Positions 1-12,442 of a stretch of 64,000 nucleotides of DNA are shown here, one piece after another. The notes beneath the pieces are model-generated. The model ran no database searches and had not been told where the DNA came from. It saw nothing but the letters and a program-made list of their open reading frames with translations. The stretch's first letter is position 1. Every line of letters begins with the position of its first letter. The stretch comes from Chrysomallon squamiferum (Eukaryota; Mollusca; Gastropoda; Neomphalida; Peltospiridae), in contig CM022676.1 of assembly GCA_012295275.1 (NCBI GenBank), forward strand, positions 16,277,207 to 16,341,206. Reading direction: 5' to 3'. The position numbers were made by a program, and so were the translations under genes.

Positions 1-35
1 CTGGGTTGGGAACACTGATTAAACCATTTCCTTAC

Positions 36-201
36 AACACAGATGTCCCTTTAAATGATAACGCCAATAATTACTGGACCTGTTAGAAACCTTCAATATC
101 TGTATACATTTTATAACATCTATACTTCCTCCGTAACTATGCACAGTTTCAGAAGTATCAACTTTCGCGATTAATTCTACGTGACACTGATGTTCAGGTT
201 C
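36..201 (-). CDS. Possible exon of unknown product
   Basis: Open frame of 55 codons between a TTGCAG acceptor and a GTAAGG donor, starting EPEHQCHVELIAKVDTSETV. The beta-strand-like hydrophobic pattern and the Cys recall netrin-like (NTR) modules only faintly, and I do not assert that. It enters in phase 0, so it cannot follow B1 (phase 1) directly; another exon would have to lie between them, or it belongs elsewhere or is a chance frame. Confidence 0.25.
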
Positions 202-1638
202 CTGCAATTCACTCTACGTGAACTTGTTTGCTTCTGGACGCAATTCATATATTCGTAAGACCGCCACTTAACCAACTTACACTGTGTAGAACTGTGGTCA
301 CTCAGATATTTAATTATATGCCTCACAAGCTTTGACTCTAAATCTCAACATGTCCAACAATACCCACTTTGTTTCCAGCCAGTCGGTACTGATCTGCATG
401 TTTCTGACATGTTAAAACGACTATTTCCAGTTTTTCTACTCTCTCTGAATGAATGTCTCACATTATTCTCCCGTAATCTTAATTCACCTTCCCGCTCTAT
501 CTCTTTGTTCCTTCTCTTTCTCTCTTTGTTCCTTCTGTCTCTCTCCTTCTCTCCATCTAATTATCTTTGTTCTCTTTGAAATTCTATTTTTTTAAAAGCT
601 AGATATATATACATATATTACATGATCTAATAATTGTTATTTACCAAGCTAGCTTACAAAACTTTAACAGCCGATTACAAACCTTTCTATGTCAGAAATT
701 ACTCTCACCACACAAGTGAACGTATGGGAGATATTAAATTCGTTTATCCCTCAAGGTAAAATAGAACACTTCAATAAGTATTTGAATATGCAAACGTAAC
801 GAAATAACGTACTGCTAACGAGTACGTTGAGTTGAACATCAGTTAACAATAAAACTATCGTGGTATCAATGTTTACATTTACTGTTAGACAGTGTTGACA
901 TCAGATTCCGACTATTCTTCACCCACTGTTGTAGAGATAATAACAGTCTGATCTCAGATTACCAGCTATTCTCCAAAATAATGGTTATACTACTTCAATT
1001 GATATTTAACTATCTATCTATATATCCTTTCATATATCTCTCTATCTATCCATTTATATATTATAATATAGTTAAATTGAAATTTGTTAGAAAGCCACAT
1101 CAAACTGTCTTTCAGTTACTTAAACAGAATCGTGGAAACTTAAAATTACCTCAGTCAGCTGGATCTATATAACTCTCCAGCTGACCGTTAGCTCACACGT
1201 CTGTCCTGTACGAAGTAAAATTGATCTACCTCTTTCTGTCAACGAAAACGCATTGAGTGTTTCTTAACATTCTTGCCCGGGAGTGGTGCCGAGACTCTTT
1301 AGAACTTCAGAAGACATGCAGGCGCCGGTTGGTCCCCAGAACAACACCTCACTTATATCATTTCTGAGGAAATCTAACATCGATTATGTATTAAACAGGA
1401 GACTACTGGCTCCGACACACCTAACGTATATAATTCTTCAGCGTTCCATAATAAAAAGGAGTAAAAATGATGTCGTTTCACATAAAAAAACACATCAATT
1501 ACAATAACAGACAGGAGAACCTGATTAACAGAATCCTTCAAATTTGTTTTCTTGCATCTCCTAGATTTCCCACTTTTCGTCTTCATACTAAATACTTTGT
1601 TGTCATTAATTTTACTAATGCTATATCTCAGTACTTAC
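202..1638. other. Non-coding stretch left of the last SRCR exon
   Basis: A+T-rich DNA with a C/T-rich tract at 0.49-0.56 kb and a TATC-like tract near 1.01-1.06 kb. I see no exon with convincing splice sites, and no tRNA or rRNA. Confidence 0.5.
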
Positions 1639-1814
1639 AGCGATTCAAACAACTGATTCCCACGTCTTGGTTATGAGTACAGTTGTTGTCACCCCAAGCA
1701 GAGAATGGACAATAGTCTACACTTTCTTCATCTCCCTTACAGTCGAGTCCATCAAGCCAAATAGGTCCACTGCCTTGTCCAAACTGGGATGATCTATAGG
1801 TTTTAGCTTCGAAA
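1639..1814 (-). CDS. SRCR domain 8 (beta type), second-half exon B1
   Basis: 176-nt exon encoding FEAKTYRSSQFGQGSGPIWL, then LDC, DYC, NNC and ISC cysteines, ending at a GTAAGT donor in phase 1. It is the last recognised SRCR exon. Because it ends on a donor, the gene must continue to the left; the C-terminus, and so whether the protein is secreted or membrane-bound, is not visible. Confidence 0.92.
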
Positions 1815-1818
1815 CTGA

Positions 1819-1929
1819 AAATAATAATAATAATAATAATAATAATATAATAATAATAATAATAATAATAATATAATAATAATAATATAATAATAATAAT
1901 AATAATAATAACAATAACAATAACAATAA
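1819..1929. repeat. (AAT)n tract beside exon B1 acceptor
   Basis: Triplet tract starting within about 10 nt of the acceptor; the equivalent spot upstream of B4 and B7 also carries a triplet tract. Confidence 0.9.
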
Positions 1930-2555
1930 TTCGATATCAAATGAGAATAACACACCTTACTCCTGATGTTACTAAGGGAATGCTTTTGCTGTAGAAACAT
2001 AAAAAGTATGATGAAGAATCGAAAACAATAATTTAAAGGCATATCATTTTCTGTCAATTTTTGATTATACGTTTCTTTTCTTTTTTAAACAATTGATAAA
2101 TACTTGTAATTCGTAATTCATTTCTTCTTGAATGTCTATATTTCATCAGTAGTTTATGAATAGAATGTCCATTAATTTAGGGTTAAAATATTTTCCTAAA
2201 TTATTATTTGTATTTTTGTACAATAATAAGTGATAATTTAATGGTTTTCTAAAGTGATGTGCAGTAACATAATTGCCAGAATCACAAATAACATAAAGAC
2301 AAATACACAATAATATTATCTCATATAATTCGAATATTACGCATAAGTATAAATATGATTTAAGTAATGAAAAATGTTAAAATAGAAAAATGGATTAAAA
2401 TCACTAGCTATTTATAATTTTGAAATATAGTTGTTAAATATATTTCTATATATCAAGCTGTAACAATATATATATATATCTTGAAGACATAACGTAGTGC
2501 TACTAGATGTAAATAATAATGATAAAAACAAGTTTTTAGGAAAATATTTATTTAC

Positions 2556-2700
2556 CGACTAAAGCCCAGCATGTAACAGATGACACCAGCATCTCTGTCA
2601 TCAAATTCATTATCACAGACAGTTCCCCATGTCCCGTTGTTTTCTATTTCAAGTCTGCCTCCTGTTGCAATTCCTCCGCCACTGACAAGTCGAACAGAAA
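2556..2700 (-). CDS. SRCR domain 8 (beta type), first-half exon A1
   Basis: 145-nt exon encoding SVRLVSGGGIATGGRLEIE, then [24 protein letters not shown], with intact splice sites and phases. It is the third beta-class A exon and the most 3' one in the window. Confidence 0.92.
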
Positions 2701-3146
2701 CTGAAATAAATTTAAGACGCAATCAAAACACAAACTATATTCTTTTGTACAAATATTTTCTTACAAAATTCACCATCCACTTATATTCATACTTGTACAT
2801 AGCAACCGGAATTGGTATAGAGATAATTCGATAACTTTAGAAAATTTCATTTCTATTGTGAAACGGACCGATTCCAAATTAATTTTGTCTTTATAGATCT
2901 ACATCGAAATGACTGCCATGGAATGAGAATTACCTTCATTCCTCAGAAATACATTTTTATAAAATCAACTTTTACCTTTACATATATTTTTTTCCAGTAA
3001 CTATGTTAAAAAAATAATAATAATAATAAAAATAAATAAAATAAAAATATTAAATAATGTGTTGTTTTTTTGTTTTGTTTTTTTTTAATTTCTTTTTTCA
3101 TATATATCAAGGGAGAGCATGCAACGGAACCTGTAAGCAAACTGAT

Positions 3147-3164
3147 ACAGACAGACAGACAGAC

Positions 3165-3232
<68 letters not shown>
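3147..3232. repeat. (ACAG)n(GA)n tract, delta-beta intron
   Basis: Pure GA repeat after a short ACAG run; positional counterpart of the tracts at 12.72 and 17.67 kb. Confidence 0.95.
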
Positions 3233-3235
<3 letters not shown>

Positions 3236-3434
3236 AAAAATATCACGTGGCGTTATTCTACGTTTCGAAAAATATTAAAGATACAACGGATACTTTTCAC
3301 ACTAAGTGTTTCTTGTATTTTGCTTTTCAGATTTAATGCTAAATGTTTTAGTTTTTTTTTACTAATTTACGTACACCTTAAAATAATTATTAAAAAAACC
3401 AGAATAATAATACAATTGAAAAAAAATGACATAC

Positions 3435-3610
3435 TTTGAGACAAGCAACTTATTCCCAAATCCTGTTTGTGACTACACTTTTTTCTACCCCAGTCATAGA
3501 AAGAACAGTGATTCACTGCATTTTCATCTTTAACACAGTTAACATCATCAACCCACACTGGTCCTGTTCCTTCTCCAAAGTGAGCATTCTTATACGTCTT
3601 TGCGTTGAAT
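3435..3610 (-). CDS. SRCR domain 7 (delta type), second-half exon B2
   Basis: 176-nt exon encoding FNAKTYKNAHFGEGTGPVWV, then VNC, NHC, KKC and ISC cysteines, with a GTATGT donor in phase 1. The intron to A1 holds an (ACAG)n(GA)n tract at 3.15-3.23 kb in the same place as the GA tract after B5. Confidence 0.92.
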
Positions 3611-3782
3611 CTAGGATTTACAAAACACAAACTGAGTTGTCTGATCTTGGTTAAAACAAATATTGGTCAAGCTATTATTCACATTTTACCTTATATTGTA
3701 TGGGGCAAATGGAAACATGCTCATAGTTTAAAAATGTTTTACCAATTAGATAGTTTAACACAAGGTAAAACAATCTTACTGA

Positions 3783-3828
3783 CTGAATCCTAAAGTGAGC
3801 ATTCCTATACGTCTTTGCGTTAAAACTA
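3783..3828 (-). pseudogene. Hybrid mini-exon made of a B-exon start and an A-exon end
   Basis: This stretch reads a delta B-exon beginning (acceptor TAG, then NAKTYRNAH) and passes directly into the last bases of a delta A exon (GGATTCAGTCA) with its GTAAGA donor. Its flanks duplicate those of B2 and A2. It looks like the product of unequal exchange within the domain. At 46 nt it would enter in phase 2 and leave in phase 0, so including it would shift the frame of B2. Confidence 0.75.
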
Positions 3829-4022
3829 GGATTTACAAAACACAAACTGAGTTGTCTGATCTTGGTTAGTACAAATTATGGTTAAGCTGCACTATCGGGT
3901 AACATCAAACACAAATCATAATTTGCAATTTTCATTTAGATTGTATGTCGAAATATAAACGGACTGATATTTTACTACTGTTTATAAATTGAACAGTTTA
4001 ATTGAAGGTAAAACGTTCTTAC

Positions 4023-4167
4023 TGACTGAATCCTAAAAGTGTACAGATGAAGCCTGCATCTTTGTCGTCAAATTTGTCACCACAGACAGTTCCCCATGTA
4101 TCGTTAAGTTTGATCTCAACTCGACCCTGTGTTGAAATACCTCCACCGTTGACTAGTCTGATAGACA
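4023..4167 (-). CDS. SRCR domain 7 (delta type), first-half exon A2
   Basis: 145-nt exon encoding [20 protein letters not shown], then GTVCGDKFDDKDAGFICTLLGFS, with a GTAAGA donor in phase 2. The intron to B2 (3.61-4.02 kb) holds a recombinant copy of the end of this exon fused to the start of B2. Confidence 0.92.
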
Positions 4168-5037
4168 CTGAAATCATAAAACATTTACTGTAAAATTTCA
4201 ATTTCATTACAGGCAAATATGCAGAAGTGTTATTTTTATAAAACAATTTATTATAATAATACTCATTATTATTATTGTTATTATGATTTTTATTATAGAA
4301 AATAATAATAATAACAACAATAATAATAAAAAAAACATCAGAAAGAAAATAAATAATATATATATTATTTTTTATTGTAATAATAATGTTTATTATTATT
4401 ATTATTTTACATATCTACATATACTTTCTTTTTGATGTTTTTTGTTATATGTATATATATAGATATAGATATAGATATAGATATAACTCGCCATGTTTAC
4501 TTCTAATTGAGAACATATATTTATTAATATCGATTAATTATCTGGTAAATATATTTTTAATTTTAATTTTGGGAAACATTTCTTCTGAAGGCTTCATACA
4601 AGCAGTTTCTTCCCCCACCGATTTTCCTATTTATATGCCAGTCAACACGAACAATCTGCACAATTTCATTAATGACTTTCCTCTGTTATAAGCATCGTAA
4701 TAGTATATGTTTAGCTTTGATCACTATTAGTCTTTCATGAATAATAAATAATCAAGCAGTCAAATAGGGAAACATACAACAAGCAAGCAAACAAACAAAC
4801 AAACAGATAAACTACGTAATAAATACGAAACATCTCAATTTAGATTATGTTGAACCTAGCTTGTTAGTTAACTATTGTACCCGATCCTGATATTATTTTC
4901 TTTTGTTTCAGTTATTACAAAAGGCATATATACATACGAATGATAATTTTGATGTCAATAAGTTAAAACATTCTGTTACTGGTACACAATAAAATAAACT
5001 GAAATAAAATAAAATAAAATGTCACATGTAAACTGAC

Positions 5038-5207
5038 ATTGGCATCTGATACCAGCATCCTGTGAATGACTACATAAGTGTTTTCCCCAGCCTCGAAATG
5101 AACACCTTTCAACACTGTCTTCATCTCCATCACATCTCAGATAAGCAACCCATATTTGTCCAGTTCCTTCTCCAAAGTGAGCATTTTCATATGGTGTTGC
5201 ATTAAAA
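5038..5207 (-). CDS. SRCR domain 6 (alpha type), second-half exon B3
   Basis: 170-nt exon encoding FNATPYENAHFGEGTGQIWV, then LRC, ERC, HLC and IRC cysteines. As in B8, the GTCAGT donor gives the phase-1 exit that keeps the frame into A2. The intron to A2 (4.17-5.04 kb) contains ATT and ATAGAT tracts and sequence matched in the intron after B8. Confidence 0.9.
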
Positions 5208-5222
5208 CTAACAAAATAAATA

Positions 5223-5266
<44 letters not shown>

Positions 5267-5492
5267 TAAAATGAATATTACAGAACATTGTTTGCAAAAA
5301 TCATCAACAGATCTCATTTTAATCTCAAAATTATGAGAAGAAAGTCATTATTTTCTAAGTGATTCCAACAATGTTTAATACAAGAATGGGTTGATACTGA
5401 AAAGATAGTTTAAATATCCTAAGTGAAAGGCAATTCTTCATCATCATTACTGCTATGTTTTGTTGTTTCCTTTTATCCTCTTTTGTTTTCTT

Positions 5493-5523
<31 letters not shown>

Positions 5524-5985
5524 TATTTATTATTATTATTGTTGTCGTTGTTGTAGTTATTTTTAAATGAATAACAAAATGAATAAAATTTAGAGTAAAA
5601 TGAATATTAAGTTTGGAAGAGAGATCAACAGACGTGCGTTTAGTTCTATGGTTTAAAGAAGAATGTCCTTATTTTCTAAGTCATTTCAAAACAATTTTAA
5701 TAGTCAGTGTTTGATAAAATAATACCATGAATATAGTGTAAATATAATCAGCATCATTATCGACATTTATTATGATTATTACTAGTACTGCTACTATCAT
5801 TATTTTTTACAGACATTTTTCAAAATGTCAAAAATCCATCGAGAGGAATTTTATGTATAATGTATTTGATGAAGAATTAATTATCTTGTGGTTGTCAGTA
5901 AAATGTAATATACTACATCTGTAAAAAAAAAAAAATATCATTAAACAACAACAATAAACAAATAAAAATATAATAAACAAATTAC

Positions 5986-6130
5986 CGACTAAATCCTAAC
6001 ATGTGACATAAAACAGAAGCATCTTTCTCATCAAAATTATTATGACAGATTGTTCCCCACGTCCCGTTTACTTGAATCTCAACTCGACCTTGTGTTGGTA
6101 TTCCTCTTCCATTCACTAACCTTACTGGCA
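5986..6130 (-). CDS. SRCR domain 6 (alpha type), first-half exon A3
   Basis: 145-nt exon encoding PVRLVNGRGIPTQGRVEIQ, then GTICHNNFDEKDASVLCHMLGFSR. It is nearly identical to A8, and its 3' flank (in gene direction) is too. Acceptor and phase-1 entry are intact, so it can still accept splicing from B4. The intron to B3 includes TTC and ATT tracts near 5.5 kb and an (AT)n tract at 5.22-5.26 kb. Confidence 0.9.
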
Positions 6131-6348
6131 CTGAAATAATAACAGGTTTAGATATGATCAGTCAGTTATGATAGTGCTAATTATTCAGAAAGAAAACAGT
6201 ATATACAGAAGTATGATAATTTTCATTTACAAAGATATTTGTTAGAGTATAAAACAGACGCTACCATATCTTTGGCGTTATTAGACATACCAACAACGAA
6301 TATTTTTATCATTAAAGAGAATTTCAATTATAGTTATTTTAACGAAAA

Positions 6349-6371
6349 CAAAATAATAATAATACTAATAC

Positions 6372-6445
<74 letters not shown>
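6349..6445. repeat. (AAT)n tract
   Basis: Counterpart of 19.83-19.89 kb in the collinear 13.5-kb repeat. Confidence 0.9.
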
Positions 6446-8873
6446 CAATACTGAAAGGTTTCAATATGAACTGACACAGCCATGGTTAATATAGAATTAA
6501 TTAAATAATAATTTACACCGATGCGTTTTTTCGATTTTCCAAAAGTATTTAATTTCTTCCACCACTGGATACCTCTTTACGTCTAAGTTCTGTGCTTAAA
6601 ATACATATGTTTCTCTTTTTCTCAGTATTTTAATTTAGCAAATCCAAAGTCAGAATAGAATATAGTGATAAAGCTATTTAATTTTCAAAAAATAACAATC
6701 TGCTTTTATCACTGTAATATGTGTACGTATTTGACAGTTATTGTATTAAACAAGATCAGACAAAACTTTTCATTGCAGTAATTAACAGTTATGATTCAGT
6801 CGTCTAAGATTTAAGTTTGGCTTTATTAGTGCTTGAATGAAAACACATTATAAATCGTTTGAATTAATCATTCATTCTCTTTTTTAAATTAAATATATTT
6901 TTTTACTTTAAAATATAATCAGAATATAAAGTAGTGATATGTTTATTTATCTGATAGAAATAAAAGTATTCTATTTTCATTTTGTTTTAAGTTTTAATAA
7001 ATTTTATACATAATTAACAATTATTATCATTAACAGGACCAGACAATTGAACTTTATAACTGCATTATTTAAAAGTTATTAATGTGTGAAATATTTAAGT
7101 TTAGCTTTATTAGTGCTTTCATGAACACACTGTATAACACATTTTAGCTAATGTGAGAATGTGATTAGTGTCTATATGGATGCCAAAAGTAATTATTAAG
7201 TAAAAATATTGAAGTGTGAAATAACAAAACATAGCTAATGTGTCATTTTAATATTTGATGTTTTCATCTCACGTGCACACACCTTGCAGAAGTATTATCA
7301 AACGTTCTGAAGGCAGGAAATAGCAAAAACACATTATCGAACATCATACTTCAGAACTATTTAAACAATGATAAAATTAATGAATTTAATAATATTAATT
7401 AAATTGGGATCTTTTCTTTTCATAATTTGTCAATTTATAAAGATCATTCACACAAAAACTGCTCTCGCATGCATACGATAAGTAAAGATTAATTAACAGG
7501 ATAAATTAATTATACTAACTAAATAAAAACATTAATCAGTACTTACAAAACTCGAATAATTCTACATACACCCTTTATTGTCGTTATGACGCCATGAATT
7601 ATGATTAATCTTATTATTGTATTGTTTTGTCTCTAAAAATAAAATAGATTACTTAATGTTTTCGTTCTGAATTCACCTTACTAACTGCATTCATTAATGA
7701 ATAGATTTTATTCAAGCAACCACATCCACAAGACTACCTATTAAGATTTCGGGTTCTAACTATTGTTCCAATGATATTCAAACATTTGATTTAGTCCTAA
7801 TTTGCTCGCCACAATTTCTCTGTTGCATGTTCAGAGCAAAAATGTATCTAATGTAATTCATACTATGTGCCTTAAACGTCTATAGATATAACAAGTAAAT
7901 AGATCAAACGCAAATACTTTAATTGAGATGCTGATTCCTTTCTTTATGTACGTAATATATTGATTCACGCAGTTGATTTTGTAATCGAAATGCTAACTGA
8001 ATCCAACTGTTCACGCTGTAGGATTATTCTAGATGTAACTGTTTGACAATTCATAACCGTGTATAAAGTATTTATTGTTTTGATTGTTTATACAAATAAC
8101 AAAAGTACGTTGTAACCAGACATCAAACTGAATCCAACCGTTCACGTTATAGGATAATGTTTCAGATGTGTCTAGCAATTGACAAAAGCGTGGACACTCA
8201 AACTTTAAATATTTTAAAATGCAACGAATGTTCATCCATGCTAAACACATAATATTGGTGTATACTTCTAAGAAACCAACTGATGAAAACTTTATATATT
8301 GTATTATATTTCGCGGTGGATGATAGTCATTTTCGTACTTTGCAGTTTTCACATATATATATATATATATATATATACGTAAAACTATTGTAGATTAGTG
8401 TTAATTACTTTGCAGCTGTCTTTTTCTTATTTTATTTGTGAGATCGCTATAGCACAAGTAAAGATACATTTAAAATGTTCGTTTTGTTTTTCATGTACTT
8501 CAGTGTTCATTGAATGGTGCTCGAACGATACTTCCATAACTATATAGCAAGTGTGTGTTTGTTTGTTATGTAGGTCAGATATGTCACACTGCACGAAATA
8601 CACAGAGATATACCGGGTATTATTTACGAAGAGCTGAACAATTCATTGTTAATACAGTGTCTGCGCGTAAGTGAGAACATCGGTAATAGAAAGTGTTTAA
8701 TAACCACAACAACGACAACAATAATAAAAATGAAGTAAATCAATAACAAAGATGATCAGATAAATATGATTATTTGAACGTTATTTTCGTTTTCTTTAAC
8801 AGAGGTCAAATATATTTCAGAAAATGTTATTACTATTCAGTGCCATCAGGTTTCTCTTTCTCTACCGTGAAAG

Positions 8874-8874
8874 T

Positions 8875-8927
<53 letters not shown>

Positions 8928-8945
8928 ATAATAATAATAATAATA
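8874..8945. repeat. (ACT)n(AAT)n tract after TACCGTGAAAGTC
   Basis: ACT triplets then AAT triplets, at the same site where other copies carry AAT/TAA tracts. Confidence 0.9.
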
Positions 8946-9204
8946 AAATATTAATATAGGTACTTCATATAATTATAATGCTTTAAAACAGCAATTATTT
9001 CTATATTGTTTCAAAATGAGAAATGTTTCCTTGAAGTAATTTTATATCAGCAGTCAGAACCACAACAACAATAATAATAATAGTAATATAATTATAATCT
9101 CTTAGAGCTGTTTCATTATTGTTTTACTGGTTACAAAAAAAAAATAAAAAATTCCTGTTTGAAGTATTTTAATTTTTTAGTGTAGTTTCTTGTTAACAAA
9201 AAAA

Positions 9205-9420
9205 TCGTCTGCTCGTGAAAACGAGACTGAAGTCACATATCTTACAAGTTACAGTTCTCCGGTTCACAAGTGACACTTTACAGAGGTCAAAGTCACATAA
9301 AAAGTATTAAGAAGCCGTGCTACTTGTTACGGGTAAATAAACACACTGATACTGCTTATTTGTATGAGCTATGTTGTATTTTGTAATTTTTAAAATTGCT
9401 TTCATTGTGTGGCGATGTAA
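9205..9420. promoter_or_regulatory. Conserved 5'-intron block, copy 1
   Basis: First of six closely similar blocks of about 200 bp (others near 26.07, 34.12, 35.74, 37.07 and 49.88 kb). It contains GGTCAAAGTCA at 9285-9295, which resembles a nuclear-receptor (HNF4/DR1-type) site. Its regulatory role is inferred only from repeated conservation and position. Confidence 0.4.
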
Positions 9421-10884
9421 TTTAATATGTACAGACAGAAACCAGTAAGAAAGACACAACTAGACGAGCAGATGTAATAATCTCAATAATAAAGGCACAG
9501 AAAATTTCAAATTACAATGAAATATGGCTGAAGTATATTCCATGGCAAAGTCAACCCCCCACACCGGAAGAAAAACAAAAAAATAAAACTTATAACTTCA
9601 AAATCTTAGATTCTAGCCGTATTATAGCATGGTGCATTTCTGTATTATTTAATCTCTAAACGTTGGAAAATGGATATTTTGTTGTCAGCAGGCCCATTTT
9701 AAGTGTATTGTATTATAAATCGCAAATATTATATCTCATGGAATTTGTATATGTTGTAAGTAACACAATGGACTTTAATTTTCATTTAAGGTCATTTCAT
9801 TGTCAAACAAAAGGTGAAACTGTTCCAAAATATAGTTCCATCTGCTAGTGGGACAATTGGAATCCTTACAAAATTATCTTATCAAGAACTGAAAATAAAT
9901 CAAGACCAGCAGAAATGTATATAGACATTCAAATATCATAACGGATAAAATATTGTTATCTATACCTTATAGAACCGCGCTTAATGGTGTCAGCCGTATA
10001 TTTAATTGTATCTCATGACAAAAGCACATTTAATATTCCCAAAACATTATAAATGCTATAATATAAGGAGCGCTTTCAGCAAAGCAGTCATGGAGTGCAA
10101 ATTAATTATTTGCACGAAATTGCACTTTCAAACTTAATTTGGTATGCATAGCTTTTGTTACAACGACAAAAAGACGTTTATAATGGTCACTGGATATATG
10201 GTCAACAAATTTTGAGCTGCGTGTGACACACTGAATTCAGTATTGTGACACGAATTACGATTACCAAAATACATCAATAAATAAATAAGCAAATAAACAA
10301 ATAAACTAGTCAAATAATAATAACAAAATAAGTATGGCTAAAGCGTGTACTCAAGGTAGGTTAAATGTTAATTTCGTATTAACTAATTTTCCAAATCTCA
10401 GTTGGTCTGATTTCACTTATAAATATTGTCACATTATAAACTGTTATATGAAATGACTGTGAAAACTACTGAAACGCAATTTGCCACTACAAATAACAAA
10501 TATTAAACATATTTCTAGTGTACCAAATGTAGCTGACATACCACTTCCTACCTCATTGACATCTTTTTTTTGTCTTTGGTGGGTAACCACTGTAAAGAAA
10601 GGTGTAACAGGAGAACACATGTTCATAATACGTTGTTCTTCTTGGGTTTATTTATTTTTGCTTTTACTTATAATTAATTATTATTCTATTTCTGATCGAC
10701 CAATGTTCTCTTTCAACAACATAGAATTGTATAAATCTACTCAAAACATGTCATTGAGTGTATTTAGCACATCTAATACACATATCTATATGCTTTTCTT
10801 CTTCTTTACACTAAGATGTAATGCTAATGTTTTCTCTCTCAGTTCATGTTACATTAAATTTCTACTAAAATAAGTATTTTATAC

Positions 10885-10942
10885 CTTAAACCAGTCTGCG
10901 AATCAAAAGCAAATCAATACAAATATATGAAAAAATAGATAT
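10885..10942 (-). pseudogene. Dead signal-peptide exon in the domain 5-6 intron
   Basis: Aligned by its flanks (the conserved TCTGTCAAACAC stretch to the right) with the intact signal exons at 27.2 and 38.0 kb. The start codon has become ATA, the residues are heavily changed, and the GTATGT donor is missing. It is a fossil first exon of the 3' three-domain cassette. Bounds are approximate. Confidence 0.55.
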
Positions 10943-11463
10943 TTCTTATCTCAAAAATTGATAGATGATTTTATCTCTGTCAAACACAACCTCTTTCTTT
11001 GTTCCTTTTCCATTTATATCATTGTACGTGCAATGGTGCTGAAACGATCCTCGCATAATCAGTGTAGCAAGTGTGTGTTTGTTTCTTATGTAGGACAGGT
11101 ATGTTATGCTACACGAGATACAATGAGGTATACCCTAGTGTTATTTACGCTTCTTTTCGGACCATGAAGTAGGTGGCATTCGACCGTAGCGGGGTACATC
11201 GCCTTGTGCAGACTGATCCTTTAGTAAATATTATCAACGTATTTTAGTAGCAAAAATTAATATAAAATAAATAATACTGATATATTGGAATAATTTCTTC
11301 AAACATGGAAAATACATCAATTACAATAACAAGCACGACAGCCTGGTTCACATAATCCTTCAGATTTTGTTATTATTAAATCTCCTGGATTGGTCTCTTT
11401 GAGTCTGTTCACTAAATGTTTTGTTATTCAATATTTTGCTGATTCTTCTATCTCTCTACTTAC

Positions 11464-11639
11464 AGTGATTCAAACAGTTGATTCCCACGTCTTGATTATG
11501 ACTACAGTTGCTGTCACCCGAAGTAGAGAATGAACAATAGTCTACACTTTCTTCATCTCCCTTACAGTCAAGTCCATCAAGCCAAATAGGTCCAATGCCT
11601 TGTCCAAACTGAGATGATCTATAGGACTTGGCTTCCAAA
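11464..11639 (-). CDS. SRCR domain 5 (beta type), second-half exon B4
   Basis: 176-nt exon encoding LEAKSYRSSQFGQGIGPIWL, then LDC, DYC, SNC and INC cysteines, with a GTAAGT donor in phase 1. The usual tryptophan after DYCSF is a serine (FSTSGDSNC). The next SRCR exon is more than 5 kb away, across a stretch that resembles the gene's own 5' flank. This could mark a boundary between two once-separate genes. Confidence 0.9.
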
Positions 11640-11654
11640 CTGAAATTAATGTTA

Positions 11655-11679
11655 ATAATACTAATACTAATACTACTAC

Positions 11680-11742
<63 letters not shown>
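11655..11742. repeat. (AAT)n tract beside exon B4 acceptor
   Basis: Imperfect ACT/AAT triplets leading into a pure AAT run. Confidence 0.9.
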
Positions 11743-11743
<1 letters not shown>

Positions 11744-12297
11744 TAGATTACAAAATAGAATAATAAGGGTTATTCCTCATCTTACTAAGGGACTCCTTTT
11801 CCTGTAAATTTTAGATTGTACGTTTTAAAAATAATTTATAAATACTTACAATTCATAATTCACTTCTTGAATCTGTATTTTTTATCACTATTTTATTAAC
11901 AAAATGTACACCAATTTTAGGGTTAAAATATTTTCCTAATTTAATATTAGTATTATTGTACAATAATGAAAAAAATGTAATCCTGTCAGATGTATTTAGA
12001 TGAAGAAAGCTATGTGCAGCAATATAATTGCGAGCATCAGAAAATACTTACACATATGACCACAATAATATTATCTTATATAATTCGAATTTTACATCAA
12101 TATGTAAGAATAATTTAAGTTAAAATAAAAGAAATGTAGATTAAAATTACTACCTATTTTTTAAATATTGCTGTTATATTGAGAAATGGCGGGCAGAGTT
12201 CCTCAATTTCTTGGTACGTATATATATAATTGATCTTGAATATGTATCTTTATACTGTTAGATATAGCTAAGAATATTTAGGAAAAGATTTATTTAC

Positions 12298-12442
12298 CGA
12301 CTAAAGCCCAGCATGTAACATATGACAGAAGCATCTCTGTCATCAAATTCATTATCACAGACAGTTCCCCATGTCCCGTTGTTTTCTATTTCAAGTCTGC
12401 CTCGTGTTGCAATTCCTCCTCCGTTGACTAGTCGAACAGAAA
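12298..12442 (-). CDS. SRCR domain 5 (beta type), first-half exon A4
   Basis: 145-nt exon encoding [19 protein letters not shown] through GTVC and [10 protein letters not shown], with phase-1 entry and phase-2 exit. It is almost the same as A7 and A1. The intron that follows (11.64-12.30 kb) is A+T-rich and starts with an (AAT)n tract next to the acceptor of B4. Confidence 0.92.

Larger units (their letters stand above)
6131..11463 (-). other. Long intron built from a copied 5' flank of the gene
   Basis: No SRCR exon lies here. The stretch 6.2-8.7 kb is collinear with 19.65-22.2 kb, which flanks the first SRCR exon on its 5' side. It also contains a copy of the interspersed repeat (8.4-8.65 kb), the microsatellite after TACCGTGAAAGTC (8.87 kb), the conserved GGTCAAAGTCA block (9.2-9.4 kb) and a dead signal-peptide exon (10.88-10.94 kb). 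The inference is that it was the upstream and first-intron region of a separate gene copy and now serves as an intron between domains 5 and 6. Confidence 0.65.

Noticed and set aside
8029-8352. 107-codon minus-strand frame
   Set aside because: The collinear sequence at 21.6-21.9 kb has no such frame, so it is not conserved as coding.
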